Positions 37,211-45,893 of a stretch of 64,000 nt of DNA are shown here, in pieces. Under the pieces are notes generated by a model. The model ran no database searches. It saw only the letters and a list, made by a program, of their open reading frames with translations, and was not told the DNA's origin. The stretch's first letter is position 1. Every line of letters begins with the position of its first letter. The position numbers and the translations under genes were made by a program. This DNA is from Roseateles terrae (GTDB lineage Bacteria > Pseudomonadota > Gammaproteobacteria > Burkholderiales > Burkholderiaceae_C), in the NCBI RefSeq assembly GCF_014192155.1, contig NZ_JACHXO010000004.1:432699-496698 (forward strand), written 5' to 3'.

Positions 37211-37807
37211 ATGAACGCTCAAGCCCTCGCCCACACCCCTTCCCTGACTTCGCCGTCTGCCGCCAATGAGGCCGCTTCCGCCGATGCCGGAATCGCGGGT
37301 CAGGTGCTGATGTCGCTGTGTTTTCGCGCCGAGGACGTGCAGGCGATGAGCCTGGCGCGTCGTTGGACCGCCGCCGCAATGGACGAGCTGAACGACCTCG
37401 CGCGACTGACCGACCCGCTGAATGACGAGGCAGCAGAAGCGTCGCTGCGTCAGGCGATTGCCGAGAATCCCTGTGAAGTCCGGGCCTTTGCCGACCTGAC
37501 CGAGTTGCTCAGCCGACAAGGCCGCCACGAAGACGCGCTGGAAGTCGTGGATCAGGCCCTCGGCTGGTGCAGTGATGTCGCCCTGCTGCAATTGCAAGCG
37601 GGCCGGGTGTTGTCGGCCGCAGGCCGCAGTGTCCAGGCGTTGAGTGCCTATCAGCGGGCCCTCGCACTGGATGCGACGCTGGCCGATGCCCATTACGAGC
37701 TGGGCCTGCTGTATGAAGACATGGGCGAGCCCCGCCTGTCCGCCCGCCACTTCCGCGCCTACAGCCGTGTGACGCAGCAGCCCACGCAGCAGGTGACGGT
37801 GAACTGA
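37211..37807 (+). CDS. TPR-repeat protein
   Basis: A 198-residue soluble protein. The C-terminal half contains about two and a half tetratricopeptide repeats (FADLTELLSRQGRHEDALEV, LQAGRVLSAAGRSVQALSAY, AHYELGLLYEDMGEPRLSAR). The N-terminal third (Ser/Ala-rich, then LMSLCFRAEDVQAMSLARR) has no known domain. No signal peptide is seen; a cytoplasmic adaptor role is likely. A strong terminator follows 31 bases after the stop. Confidence 0.75.
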   Translation: MNAQALAHTPSLTSPSAANEAASADAGIAGQVLMSLCFRAEDVQAMSLARRWTAAAMDELNDLARLTDPLNDEAAEASLRQAIAENPCEVRAFADLTELLSRQGRHEDALEVVDQALGWCSDVALLQLQAGRVLSAAGRSVQALSAYQRALALDATLADAHYELGLLYEDMGEPRLSARHFRAYSRVTQQPTQQVTVN

Positions 37808-37838
37808 ACGCCGCGAGAGCCTTCGGGCGAGACACACG

Positions 37839-37866
37839 AAGCGGGCCTCGGCCCGCTTTTTGTTTT
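37839..37866 (+). terminator. Rho-independent terminator of the TPR gene
   Basis: AAGCGGGC (37839-37846) and GCCCGCTT (37851-37858) pair around the tetraloop CTCG, followed by TTTTTGTTTT (37857-37866). A textbook intrinsic terminator in the + direction. Confidence 0.92.
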
Positions 37867-37875
37867 ATCTGCCGG

Positions 37876-38712
37876 TCAATCGCCGCTTCGATCCACGGGA
37901 CGCATGGGCCGGATCTTGCGAGGCTCTGTGGCCCCGGAGGCCAACATGCCCGCCACCCGTTCATTGGCTTGGGCAATCAAAGGCTCAATGAGCGTGGCCT
38001 CCGGCAGATTCGCCCAGTAGCGCCGCGGCATTTCCTTCTCCATCATCGATACCTTGAGACGCGCCGGATTAAAGATGCTGCGGTAATAGGTCAGCCACAG
38101 TTCGGCGCCCGCATCCATGGGCGGCACGTCTTCCCGCCGCCCGGCCGCGCCGGTCGTCAACGCCTGTCCGTCCCAGGAGAGGGTGCAGCGCGGCGTCAGA
38201 ATGGCCCAGCGCATGTTGGCGAAGCGGCGGGCAAAGAACGGCGCCGCGGCTTCTTCAATGAAATGATCCGGTTCAAACCAGGCCAGGTATTGCTCGCCCT
38301 GCTCATCCTCCACCGGAAAGAACCGCACGAACGCATGCATCTTGTGGATGGCCCGGCGCACTTCGCGTGCCATCTGCTCCGCGCGACGACGCTCGGGATC
38401 CAGCGTGTCCATCCACATCGACGGCGATTCCTTCAGGCGGAACAGCAGCCGGTACATCAGTGCGAAGCGCTGCGGATCACTGTGCAGCAGAGCCGAATCA
38501 CACAGGCGCACAAAGCCGGCGGAGACCGTGAAGCGGGCTGAGGACGCCACTTCGGCAGGCGCATCGGACGGTGCCGCGCTGAAGAGGTCGTCCGGCTCTT
38601 CGTGCGTGCTCCAGACCACGTCGTCGGGATGCACATTTGCGGCAGCCAGCATGCGGGCCTGCTGGCGGAAGCCGCTCACATCGGCCGGGCCGCTCAACAC
38701 GACGCGTCTCAT
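37876..38712 (-). CDS. TIGR03915 family (DUF4130) putative DNA metabolism protein
   Basis: A 278-residue protein that always travels with the radical-SAM protein encoded just upstream. Family features are LMYRLLFRLKESPSMWMD, VRRAIHKMHAFVRFFPV and ARRFANMRWAILTPRCTLSWD, plus the C-terminal TYYRSIFNPARLKVSMMEKEMPRRYW. The pair resembles DNA-glycosylase and repair-associated modules, but its chemistry is unknown. The ATG at 38712 overlaps the TGA of the radical-SAM gene (ATGA), so translation is coupled. Its stop lies 10 bases from the terminator of the TPR gene. Confidence 0.9.
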   Translation of the reverse strand: MRRVVLSGPADVSGFRQQARMLAAANVHPDDVVWSTHEEPDDLFSAAPSDAPAEVASSARFTVSAGFVRLCDSALLHSDPQRFALMYRLLFRLKESPSMWMDTLDPERRRAEQMAREVRRAIHKMHAFVRFFPVEDEQGEQYLAWFEPDHFIEEAAAPFFARRFANMRWAILTPRCTLSWDGQALTTGAAGRREDVPPMDAGAELWLTYYRSIFNPARLKVSMMEKEMPRRYWANLPEATLIEPLIAQANERVAGMLASGATEPRKIRPMRPVDRSGD

Positions 38713-40304
38713 GCGAACAGCCCCAATTGAACAGGTGTCGCCACGACCGCGGGCGTGAAGGGTGTCGCTCGGGTGAGCGCTGGTGAGCGCTCGGCCCCGA
38801 GGATGCCGAGCGTCTGGGTCGCCTCAGGAATCGCAGCGGACACGGAGGCTTTTGAATCGCCCGCAGAGGGTGCCTCATCGGCATTCGCCGGCGCACTGGC
38901 GGCGGCGGATGCCAAACTGTCATGCAACAAAGCGCCGGCCGACGGCATGTCGAGCGTGAGCACCTCGCCGTCCGCTCCAAAAAGTGTGCCGGATCCTAGA
39001 GCCGGGCTCCGTCCCAAGGCACTGGCGCTGGCGTTGGCCCCGGTGCCGTTGTCTGCGGACTTCGGCGCCATCCACTGGCGCAGCAGATATTCACCCACCT
39101 CGCGCCGCGGACGATGCCCGTCCACTTCAACAAACGGCAGCACCTTACGAACGGCCACCTTCATCTGCTGAAGGTCCTCGGCACGGATGCGCCGCAGCCG
39201 CCGCGCCTGCAGCAGCTTGCCGACCGACTCCACACCCAGCCCCGGCACGCGCAGCAGCAGTTCCTTCGGCGCCAGATTCAGATCCACCGGAAACCGCTCC
39301 GGATGCGCCAGCGCCCAGGCCAGCTTGGGGTCGACATCCAGGCGCAGCAGGCCCGAGCCATCGTCCACGATTTCCTCGTGCCCGAAGCCGTAGAACCGCA
39401 TCAGCCAGTCGGCCTGGTAGAGCCGATGCTCCCGCACCAGCGGCGGCGATTGCAAGGGCAGCGCCCGCGACGCATCCGGAATTGGGCTGAATGCCGAGTA
39501 ATAGACCCGACGCATCCGGAAAGCGTTGTAGAGCAGCGAACTGCTGCGAAGGATGCTGCGGTCATCACTGCCGTCCGCGCCGACGATCATCTGGGTGCTC
39601 TGCCCGGCAGGCGCAAAGCGAGGCGGCTTCGCCGGCCGCGTGGCCGCACCGGGGATCATGCGGATCGGCTTGGCCGCCGCGGACTTGCGCGCCTCCTTCG
39701 CATCATCGATATGCAGCTTCAGCCGCCCCATGGAGCGACGGATGGCCACGCCATCCTTCTCCGGGGCCAGGGTTTGCAGGCCCTGCTCGGTCGGCAGTTC
39801 GACATTGATGCTCAACCGGTCCGCATAACGGCCAGCACGCTTCAAAAGCTCTTCACTGGCATCGGGGATCGTCTTGAGATGGATGTAGCCGCGGAAGTCA
39901 TGCTCTTCGCGCAGCACCCGCGCCACCTCCACCACCTGCTCCATCGTGTAGTCGGGGCTCTTGACGATGCCGCTGCTGAGGAACAGTCCTTCGATGTAGT
40001 TGCGCCGATAGAAGTCCAGGGTGAGCGCCACCACTTCATCGACCCGGAAGCGGGCCCGCGGCACATTGCTGGACGCGCGGTTCACGCAATAGAGGCAGTC
40101 GTACTGACAGTGATTGGTCAGCAGGATCTTCAGCAGCGAAATGCAGCGGCCATCGGGTGCGTAGCTGTGGCAGATGCCCATGCCTTCGGTCGAACCGATG
40201 CCTTTACCCTTGGAGGAATCGCGTTTGTCCGTGCCGCTGGAGGCGCAGGAGGCGTCGTATTTGGCGGCGTCGGCCAGGATGGCCAGCTTGCGGTTGATGT
40301 CCAT
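38709..40304 (-). CDS. Putative DNA modification/repair radical SAM protein (TIGR03916-like)
   Basis: A 531-residue protein. The radical-SAM cluster motif is CQYDCLYC, preceded by GRCISLLKILLTN. The TIM-barrel blocks FLSSGIVKSPDYTMEQ and HLKTIPDASEELL and a C-terminal helix-hairpin-helix (LLLRVPGLGVESVGKLLQARRL) complete the family pattern. An about 110-residue disordered Ala/Ser/Pro-rich tail, longer than in typical members, ends in QLGLFA, identical over five residues to the beta-clamp-binding end of E. coli DNA polymerase II. The start at 40304 (MDINRK) is where homology begins. A LexA-like box lies 19-34 bases upstream. Together with TIGR03915 it forms an operon. Function unproven; DNA repair is inferred. 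Confidence 0.9.
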   Translation of the reverse strand: MDINRKLAILADAAKYDASCASSGTDKRDSSKGKGIGSTEGMGICHSYAPDGRCISLLKILLTNHCQYDCLYCVNRASSNVPRARFRVDEVVALTLDFYRRNYIEGLFLSSGIVKSPDYTMEQVVEVARVLREEHDFRGYIHLKTIPDASEELLKRAGRYADRLSINVELPTEQGLQTLAPEKDGVAIRRSMGRLKLHIDDAKEARKSAAAKPIRMIPGAATRPAKPPRFAPAGQSTQMIVGADGSDDRSILRSSSLLYNAFRMRRVYYSAFSPIPDASRALPLQSPPLVREHRLYQADWLMRFYGFGHEEIVDDGSGLLRLDVDPKLAWALAHPERFPVDLNLAPKELLLRVPGLGVESVGKLLQARRLRRIRAEDLQQMKVAVRKVLPFVEVDGHRPRREVGEYLLRQWMAPKSADNGTGANASASALGRSPALGSGTLFGADGEVLTLDMPSAGALLHDSLASAAASAPANADEAPSAGDSKASVSAAIPEATQTLGILGAERSPALTRATPFTPAVVATPVQLGLFA

Positions 40305-40322
40305 GATGCTTCTGCAAAACTG

Positions 40323-40338
40323 CTGGATGAATATACAG
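40323..40338. promoter_or_regulatory. LexA (SOS) box-like site
   Basis: CTGG-N8-ACAG at 40323-40338 (on the minus strand CTGT-ATATTCAT-CCAG) is one base off the CTGT-N8-ACAG consensus, and its AT-rich centre is typical. It is nested in a larger inverted repeat, CTGCAAAACTG (40312-40322) with CAGTTTTTGCAG (40336-40347). It sits just before the radical-SAM gene and also in front of the divergent zinc-peptidase gene. Confidence 0.6.
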
Positions 40339-40483
40339 TTTTTGCAGACCCATTTGTGGCAGCAGGCCACCGCGTGTGGGTATTCATCCGCAGCTCGCCA
40401 AGCCCATGCAGCATCGACGCTTTCAGGCGTGGCGGTTGCCAGTGAAGGACATCCTCTTCACGCCCTACGTCTCCGGTGATCTC

Positions 40484-41680
40484 ATGACTTCCACGCTGGC
40501 TCGAAATTACCAGTGCACTTGCAGCAAACCTGTGTTCTTCCGCAACTCCTCCTGCCTCGCCTGCGGCTCTGCCCTGGGTTACGCGGCGGATGAGGGGGCA
40601 CTGCATGCCTTGCGTCCGGCGCAACTGCCAGACCGCTTTCATGTGGAGGGTCGGCCCGAGATCACCTATCGCCGCTGCCAGAACTTCTCCAGCGTGATCG
40701 GCTGCAACTGGCTGGTGAAAGACGATGGCAGTACGACGGCCCCGCTGTGCCTCAGCTGCCGACTCAGCCGCATGATCCCGGACCTGTCGGTGGCAGGCAA
40801 CGGAGAGCTGTGGCGGCGCGTTGAGTCCGCCAAGCGGCGGCTGGTGTCGCAACTGCTGGGGTTGGGGCTGCCTGTGGTGCCCAAGGCGGACGTTCCCCAA
40901 CGCGGACTGGCCTTCGATTTCCTGCATTCGCAGCCGGGAGAACCGGTGCTGACCGGTCACGCGAGCGGCGTCATCACCATCAACATCGAAGAGGCGGACG
41001 ATGCGTTTCGCGAACGGGCGCGGGCGCAGTTCGGTGAACCGTATCGCACGCTGCTGGGCCATCTGCGACATGAGGTGGGGCACTACTACTGGGACCGGCT
41101 GGTGGCGCAAACCGAGTGGCTGGCGCCCTGCCGCGCACTGTTCGGCGACGACCGAGAGGACTATGCAGCCGCTTTGAAGCGCCATTACGAACAAGGGCCG
41201 GTAGCGGGCTGGCAGCAACGCTACATCTCCGCCTATGCAGGCGTGCATCCCTGGGAAGACTGGGCGGAAACCTGGGCGCACTATCTGCACCTGCGGGACA
41301 CGCTCGACACGGCACACAGCTTCGGCATGGTGGCAGATGCGCAGACGCTGGAAGGCCATGAGCACAGCACTGCTGTCGATTCACCGTTCCAGTTGAAGGA
41401 TCTCTGGCAGGCCGACCATCCCACCGGACCGGAGTTCCTGGCGCTGCTGCGGGACTGGGTGTCGGTGACCTGCGTGATGAACGAGATGTCACGCGCGATG
41501 GGGCAACCGGACTTCTATCCATTCGTGCTCCCCGCAGCGGCAGTCGCGAAGCTGCACTTCATCCATTGCCTGATCGATGCGCATGCGCGGGACGGTGACG
41601 CGAAGCAGGAGACTCCGGTGGTGGTGCAGGTCGTGGTGAACGACGCGGGGGTGGCAGGAGTCGCAGGAGTGGCAGCATGA
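40484..41680 (+). CDS. Putative zinc-binding metallopeptidase (Peptidase_Mx family)
   Basis: A 398-residue protein. The N-terminus holds a zinc-ribbon-like set of cysteines (CTCSKPVFF then CLACG, and later CLSC). The peptidase signature is GHLRHEVGHYYWDRL (HExxH type), followed by WEDWAETWAHYLHLRDTL with a likely third ligand. The family is found beside transglutaminase-like proteins, as here: the next gene overlaps by 4 bases. Substrate unknown. The C-terminus is a short Val/Ala/Gly repeat (VAGVAGVAA). Starts at 40376 and 40406 are in frame, but homology begins at about 40484; no strong ribosome site is seen. Confidence 0.85.
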   Translation: MTSTLARNYQCTCSKPVFFRNSSCLACGSALGYAADEGALHALRPAQLPDRFHVEGRPEITYRRCQNFSSVIGCNWLVKDDGSTTAPLCLSCRLSRMIPDLSVAGNGELWRRVESAKRRLVSQLLGLGLPVVPKADVPQRGLAFDFLHSQPGEPVLTGHASGVITINIEEADDAFRERARAQFGEPYRTLLGHLRHEVGHYYWDRLVAQTEWLAPCRALFGDDREDYAAALKRHYEQGPVAGWQQRYISAYAGVHPWEDWAETWAHYLHLRDTLDTAHSFGMVADAQTLEGHEHSTAVDSPFQLKDLWQADHPTGPEFLALLRDWVSVTCVMNEMSRAMGQPDFYPFVLPAAAVAKLHFIHCLIDAHARDGDAKQETPVVVQVVVNDAGVAGVAGVAA

Positions 41681-42531
41681 TCCGCATGCAATTGCACTTC
41701 GAGCTCGATTATCTGGTGAATGACGCCAATGCGAGCTTGCTGTTCAACGTGCAGCCGGCCTGCACGGCGCTGCAGCGGGTGGAACAGGAACGGATGGAGA
41801 TGACGCCCGGCGCGGCGTGGCATGAACGTGAGGCGCCGTGCAGGCTCAACCGGCTGATCAGCGTGAAGGCGCCGGCGGGCCGCTTTCATCTGACCTATCA
41901 GGCGGCGGTGACGGTGCAGCCTTTGGTGGAGCCGACGTCGGCCCTGGCGGAAGCGGATGTGGCCAGCCTGCCCCACGACGTGCTGGGATATCTGATGCCC
42001 AGCCGCTATTGCGAGTCGGACCGGCTGATCAATTTTGCGGAGGCCACCTTCGGCGAGATTCCATCCGGCTATGCGCGGGTGTTGGCGGTGCGGGACTGGG
42101 TGCGCAGGAAGCTGCGCTATGCCAGCAGTGCTTCCACCACCCGCACCTCGGCGGTGGAGACACTGACGGACCGGGTGGGCGTCTGCCGGGACTACGCCCA
42201 CGTGATGATTGCACTATGCCGGGCCCTGAGCATCCCGGCGCGGTATGTAACGGGCACCGATTTCGGTGCGGACGCCGGCAAGCCGATGGACTTTCACGCC
42301 TATGTCGAAGTGTGGCTGGGCCAGCGCTGGTATGTCTTCGATCCTTCCGGGCTTGGCATTCCGATGGGATATCTGCGCATCGGCACCGGCCGCGACGCGG
42401 CGGACGTGCCCTATGCCATGCTGTTTGGGGATGTCATCTCCGACTACGCGCCGCTGGTGAGGGTCACCGCGGAACAGGGACCGGGGCTGGAGATGCCCAG
42501 GCATGTGGAGGAGGCCTTGTCGACGATGTGA
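41677..42531 (+). CDS. Transglutaminase-like family protein
   Basis: A 284-residue protein with the bacterial transglutaminase N-terminal beta domain followed by the cysteine-peptidase-like core. The catalytic Cys is in GVCRDYAHVMIALCRAL, the His in DFHAYVEVWL and the Asp in WYVFDPSGLG. Members often act as peptidases or amidases rather than cross-linkers. No signal peptide, so probably cytoplasmic. ATGA overlap with the peptidase gene shows coupling. Confidence 0.92.
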   Translation: MIRMQLHFELDYLVNDANASLLFNVQPACTALQRVEQERMEMTPGAAWHEREAPCRLNRLISVKAPAGRFHLTYQAAVTVQPLVEPTSALAEADVASLPHDVLGYLMPSRYCESDRLINFAEATFGEIPSGYARVLAVRDWVRRKLRYASSASTTRTSAVETLTDRVGVCRDYAHVMIALCRALSIPARYVTGTDFGADAGKPMDFHAYVEVWLGQRWYVFDPSGLGIPMGYLRIGTGRDAADVPYAMLFGDVISDYAPLVRVTAEQGPGLEMPRHVEEALSTM

Positions 42532-42637
42532 TGCAACGCGCACCGGACTTGGCGCCCTGTGGCGCTTATCGCCAGGCGTTTCCATTCGGCTCGATACTTG
42601 CTACCTTGACACCCATCGAGTCGCGGGAGATCAAACA

Positions 42638-44869
42638 GTGCTGAGTGCGGGCGAAGTACGGGGTTGGGGCCAATGGGCCTATCAGCTGTGGCAGCGAGAG
42701 GCCGTCTCCGGCAGCCTGCGCGCCTTGCTGGCGCTGGCCTGCGTCATGGCCGGATGCTGGTGGGACGGACGGATGTCCGCCGCCCTGCCCCTGCTGCTCG
42801 GTGTCATCGCCAGTGCCCTCGCGGAAACCGACGACAGCTGGCGCGGTCGGCTGAAGGTGCAGATCATCACCCTGCTCTGCTTCTCGATCATGGCGGTTGC
42901 CGTGCAGGCCAGCCTCGGTCATCCGCTGCTGCTGAGCGTTCTGCTCGCCCTCGCCGCGGTGGGACTCACCCTGCTGGGGGCCCTCGGCGAGCGGTATCGC
43001 ACCATGGCATTCGCCACCCTGGTGATGGCCATTTATGCCTCGCTGTCGTCCAAGCCGCATGCGGTCGAAGCCATCGTCCTGCTGCTGCTGGGCGCCGCCT
43101 GGTATGGCGCCATCTCCGTGCTGTGGGCCGCCCTGCTGCCGACACCGCCTGTGCGTCAGCACCTGGCTGCGGTGTACGAGAGCCTGGGCGAATATCTGCG
43201 TCTGAAGTCCGGGCTGCTGGAGCCCGTCCGGGGCGCGGACCTCGAAGGCCGCCGGATCGCATTGGCCTTGCAGAACGGCCGTGTGGTGGATGCCCTGAGC
43301 CGCTGCAAGGAAGCCCTCTTCAGTCGCAGCGGCGGAGGCACGCCGGCGCCCTGGCTTCGCGAAGCGATGCAGGCCTATCTCGTCGCGCAGGATGTGCATG
43401 AGCGGACCAGCTCCTCCCATGAGCATTACGAGGTGCTCTCCCAGCAGTTCTTCCACAGCGACGTGCTGTACCGATGCCAGCGGCTGCTCGCGTTGCTGGG
43501 CCGCGACTGCCGCAGCCTCGCGCGCCACATCCGACGCCAGCCGCCCTGGAAACGACACGGCACAACAGCGCACGCCATCGAAGATCTGCACGAAGCGCTG
43601 CGACATGTGGAGCAGACGCCCGGCCCGTCGAGCGACGCCCGTGAGCGGGGGCTTGCAGCCCTGCGCGGACTCGCCGCCAACCTGAGCGCGCTGGACCGCG
43701 CCCTGTCCTCCGCACTCCAGCCGCCGGAACAATCCGCCGACACCAGCCTGCTGGACCGCGACCCACGCAGCCTGTCCGAAGCCTGGCAGCGCCTGCGCGC
43801 CCAGTGGAACTGGCGCGCGCCCTTGCTGCGCCATGCGGTGCGACTGGCCGTGGCACTGGTGGCCGGTTATGCCGTGATGCTCAGCACCGGTGACAGCCAC
43901 GGTTTCTGGATCCTGCTGACCATCGTGTTTGTCTGCCAGCCGCAATACGGCGCCACGCTGACGCGACTGGCCCAGCGGATTCTGGGCACCGTGCTGGGGC
44001 TCGTGGTGGGCTGGGCCTTGCTGCGCCTGTTTCCCGACCTGCTGCTGCAGGCAGGATTCACCGTGGCAGCCGGCGTGGTCTTCTTCGCCACGCGGCACAC
44101 CCGCTACACGCTGGCCACTGCGGCCATCACCTCGCTGGTGCTGCTGTCGTTCAACCAGGCCGGCGACGGCTTTGGCCTCATCCTGCCCCGGCTGCTCGAC
44201 ACCGTGGCCGGCAGCGTCATCGCGGGGTTGGCGGTCTGGCTGATTCTGCCGAGCTGGCAGTCCCATCAGCTGCATCGCCTTGCCGGGCAGGCGGCCCGTG
44301 CTCAGGCCCAGTACCTTCGCGAGATCATGGCGCAATACCAGAGCGGCAAGCGGGACCACCTGGCCTATCGGCTGGCGCGTCGCAATGCCCACCTGGCCGA
44401 TGGCGCGCTCGCGCGTTCGCTGGCGGCGATGCGGCTCGAGCCCGCACGGGCGCGGGTGCTGGCACCGCAGGGCATGCGCTTCCTGGTGCTGTCTCACACG
44501 CTGCTGAACTACCTGTCAGCGTTAGGCGCCCACCGCAATCAGCGCCTGGCACTCGCGGACGATGCGCCGGCCTCGCGGGCCGCCCAGACGCTGCTGAGCA
44601 CGCTGGACGGGATTGCCGACGCGCTGGAAGCCCTGCCGCCGCGCATGGCTGACGATCTGAATCTGCCTCAGAACCTTGCGAGTGCATTGACAACGCCGGT
44701 CGCCCGCGAAGTGCCCGACGCCGAGACACGCCGCATCGTGCAAGCGCAGCTCGCACTGAGTCTGCGCGTCCTGCCGGAGTTGCATGCCCAGGCGGTGGCG
44801 CTGGTGGAACCGCCAGAAGAAGCGTCGGACGGCACTGGTGCGGAATTGCGACTCAGCCGATTCCGCTAA
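42638..44869 (+). CDS. YccS-like FUSC family inner-membrane protein
   Basis: A 743-residue membrane protein with two blocks of about five or six helices (residues about 25-150 and 400-540), each followed by a large cytoplasmic helical domain. This is the YccS/YhfK (FUSC, aromatic acid exporter-like) layout. Matching phrases include LPLLLGVIASALAETDDSWRG and ILLTIVFVCQPQYGATLTRL. The start is the GTG at 42638, preceded by CGGGAGA at 42623-42629; an upstream ATG at 42503 overlaps the transglutaminase gene and adds unlikely residues. Length agrees with YccS (about 720). It could expel organic acids or affect the envelope. Possibly cotranscribed with the two genes before it. Confidence 0.9.
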   Translation: MLSAGEVRGWGQWAYQLWQREAVSGSLRALLALACVMAGCWWDGRMSAALPLLLGVIASALAETDDSWRGRLKVQIITLLCFSIMAVAVQASLGHPLLLSVLLALAAVGLTLLGALGERYRTMAFATLVMAIYASLSSKPHAVEAIVLLLLGAAWYGAISVLWAALLPTPPVRQHLAAVYESLGEYLRLKSGLLEPVRGADLEGRRIALALQNGRVVDALSRCKEALFSRSGGGTPAPWLREAMQAYLVAQDVHERTSSSHEHYEVLSQQFFHSDVLYRCQRLLALLGRDCRSLARHIRRQPPWKRHGTTAHAIEDLHEALRHVEQTPGPSSDARERGLAALRGLAANLSALDRALSSALQPPEQSADTSLLDRDPRSLSEAWQRLRAQWNWRAPLLRHAVRLAVALVAGYAVMLSTGDSHGFWILLTIVFVCQPQYGATLTRLAQRILGTVLGLVVGWALLRLFPDLLLQAGFTVAAGVVFFATRHTRYTLATAAITSLVLLSFNQAGDGFGLILPRLLDTVAGSVIAGLAVWLILPSWQSHQLHRLAGQAARAQAQYLREIMAQYQSGKRDHLAYRLARRNAHLADGALARSLAAMRLEPARARVLAPQGMRFLVLSHTLLNYLSALGAHRNQRLALADDAPASRAAQTLLSTLDGIADALEALPPRMADDLNLPQNLASALTTPVAREVPDAETRRIVQAQLALSLRVLPELHAQAVALVEPPEEASDGTGAELRLSRFR

Positions 44870-45105
44870 GCCGGCGTGCCCAGCCACCGGAAAAGAAACC
44901 TCGCAAACGTACGGCGGTACGACTACTATGCCTGGATAGACCGTGAGGTTGTCAACCCGATGTACTCGGTCCGCGCTCAACGCCGTTGAGCCGACCGGCG
45001 CCCTCGCCTTGATCGCTTGGCGATTCTGTTCTGACCGCATGTGGCGGCCAGACACGCAAGGAATCGGGACATGCCTGCACTCCACCAGCCCTTCGCGAGC
45101 GCCGC
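44870..45105. other. Noncoding gap with small inverted repeat
   Basis: The 236 bases after the YccS-like gene have no supported gene. CGTAC-GGCG-GTACG (44908-44921) is a perfect short inverted repeat, without a T-run. Confidence 0.4.
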
Positions 45106-45372
45106 ATGCTGATCCGCATGCATCTCTCCAGCCTTCGTGGGCTCCGCATCACGTCCTTTGATCTCGTGACCGTGGGTCTTGCGGCCCAGTGGGTCGGCGA
45201 GGTCGTGTTTTCACGCCCTGGCGAGTTGCAGCGTCGCGTGCTGTATGTGCATGCGGCGGCCGAGCAACTCGCGAGCGCTGCGGAGGTGATTCAGTCCCTG
45301 CTGGACCCTGAACAGCTCACCACGGGCTGGATCAGCCCATCGCTGGAACCGGCGCCCCACACGCCAGCATGA
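45106..45372 (+). CDS. Doubtful small hypothetical protein
   Basis: An 88-residue frame, MLIRMHLSSLRGLRITSFDL onward, with protein-like composition (helix LYVHAAAEQLASAAEVIQSLL) but no recognised family and no good ribosome site. Codon preference is only partly like that of the neighbours. It may be a real small gene or chance. Confidence 0.35.
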   Translation: MLIRMHLSSLRGLRITSFDLVTVGLAAQWVGEVVFSRPGELQRRVLYVHAAAEQLASAAEVIQSLLDPEQLTTGWISPSLEPAPHTPA

Positions 45373-45893
45373 GTCGATGAGGGCGGGCGGGAGGGAGGCG
45401 TCAGAGCGTGGAGAGCTGCTCCAGCGAATACTTGCCCGGCAACTGATATTGGTAGCGACGGTTACTGTGCAGCGACTTCCGCCGCGCGCAGCGCTGGCTT
45501 TGGATCGACACTCAGCTTGGACAGCGCACTACCGGACACTGTCAGGAGGCGCGCGATGTTGCCATTGCGCCGGCAGCGCCTTTGTCATGTGGAACCCTAT
45601 TCCCCGCCGACAGAGGGGATGGCCTGGATGGCCGTGCCACCGCGGCATTCCACCGCCTAAGGCCCTTTTATTGAAAGGGCACACGCATTTCTGGCTTCGC
45701 GTGTTAGAGTCGGCTCATAGATTCGCCCAAGACCTTTCCTCTGAGGTCTTTTTCTGCGGCCCCGCTGGTCTCCCCAAGACCTTTCTTGCGAGCGGCTCGC
45801 TTCAGCATCACCCCCCGCTGTCAGTTCTTGCGTGTGTCTTACCCTGTGTGCGTTCGCACGCCGGGAACTTCCGTTCATCCCAAAGGAAACATC
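45373..45893 (+). promoter_or_regulatory. Long structured region upstream of the cold-shock gene
   Basis: These 521 bases contain no gene I can support. The last 230 look like a structured mRNA leader. Hairpins: GCCCTTT/AAAGGGC (45662-45680), ACACGC/GCGTGT (45681-45704), AAGACCT/AGGTCTT followed by TTTC (45729-45753, attenuator-like), GGTCT/AGACC (45767-45781), GTGCG/CGCAC (45848-45859). CCCAAGACCTTTC is directly repeated at 45726-45738 and 45773-45785, so AGGTCTT can pair with either copy. No good promoter was identified. Confidence 0.55.

Noticed and set aside
37876..38712. Possibility that the TPR terminator is bidirectional
   Set aside because: On the minus strand the hairpin is not followed by a U-run.
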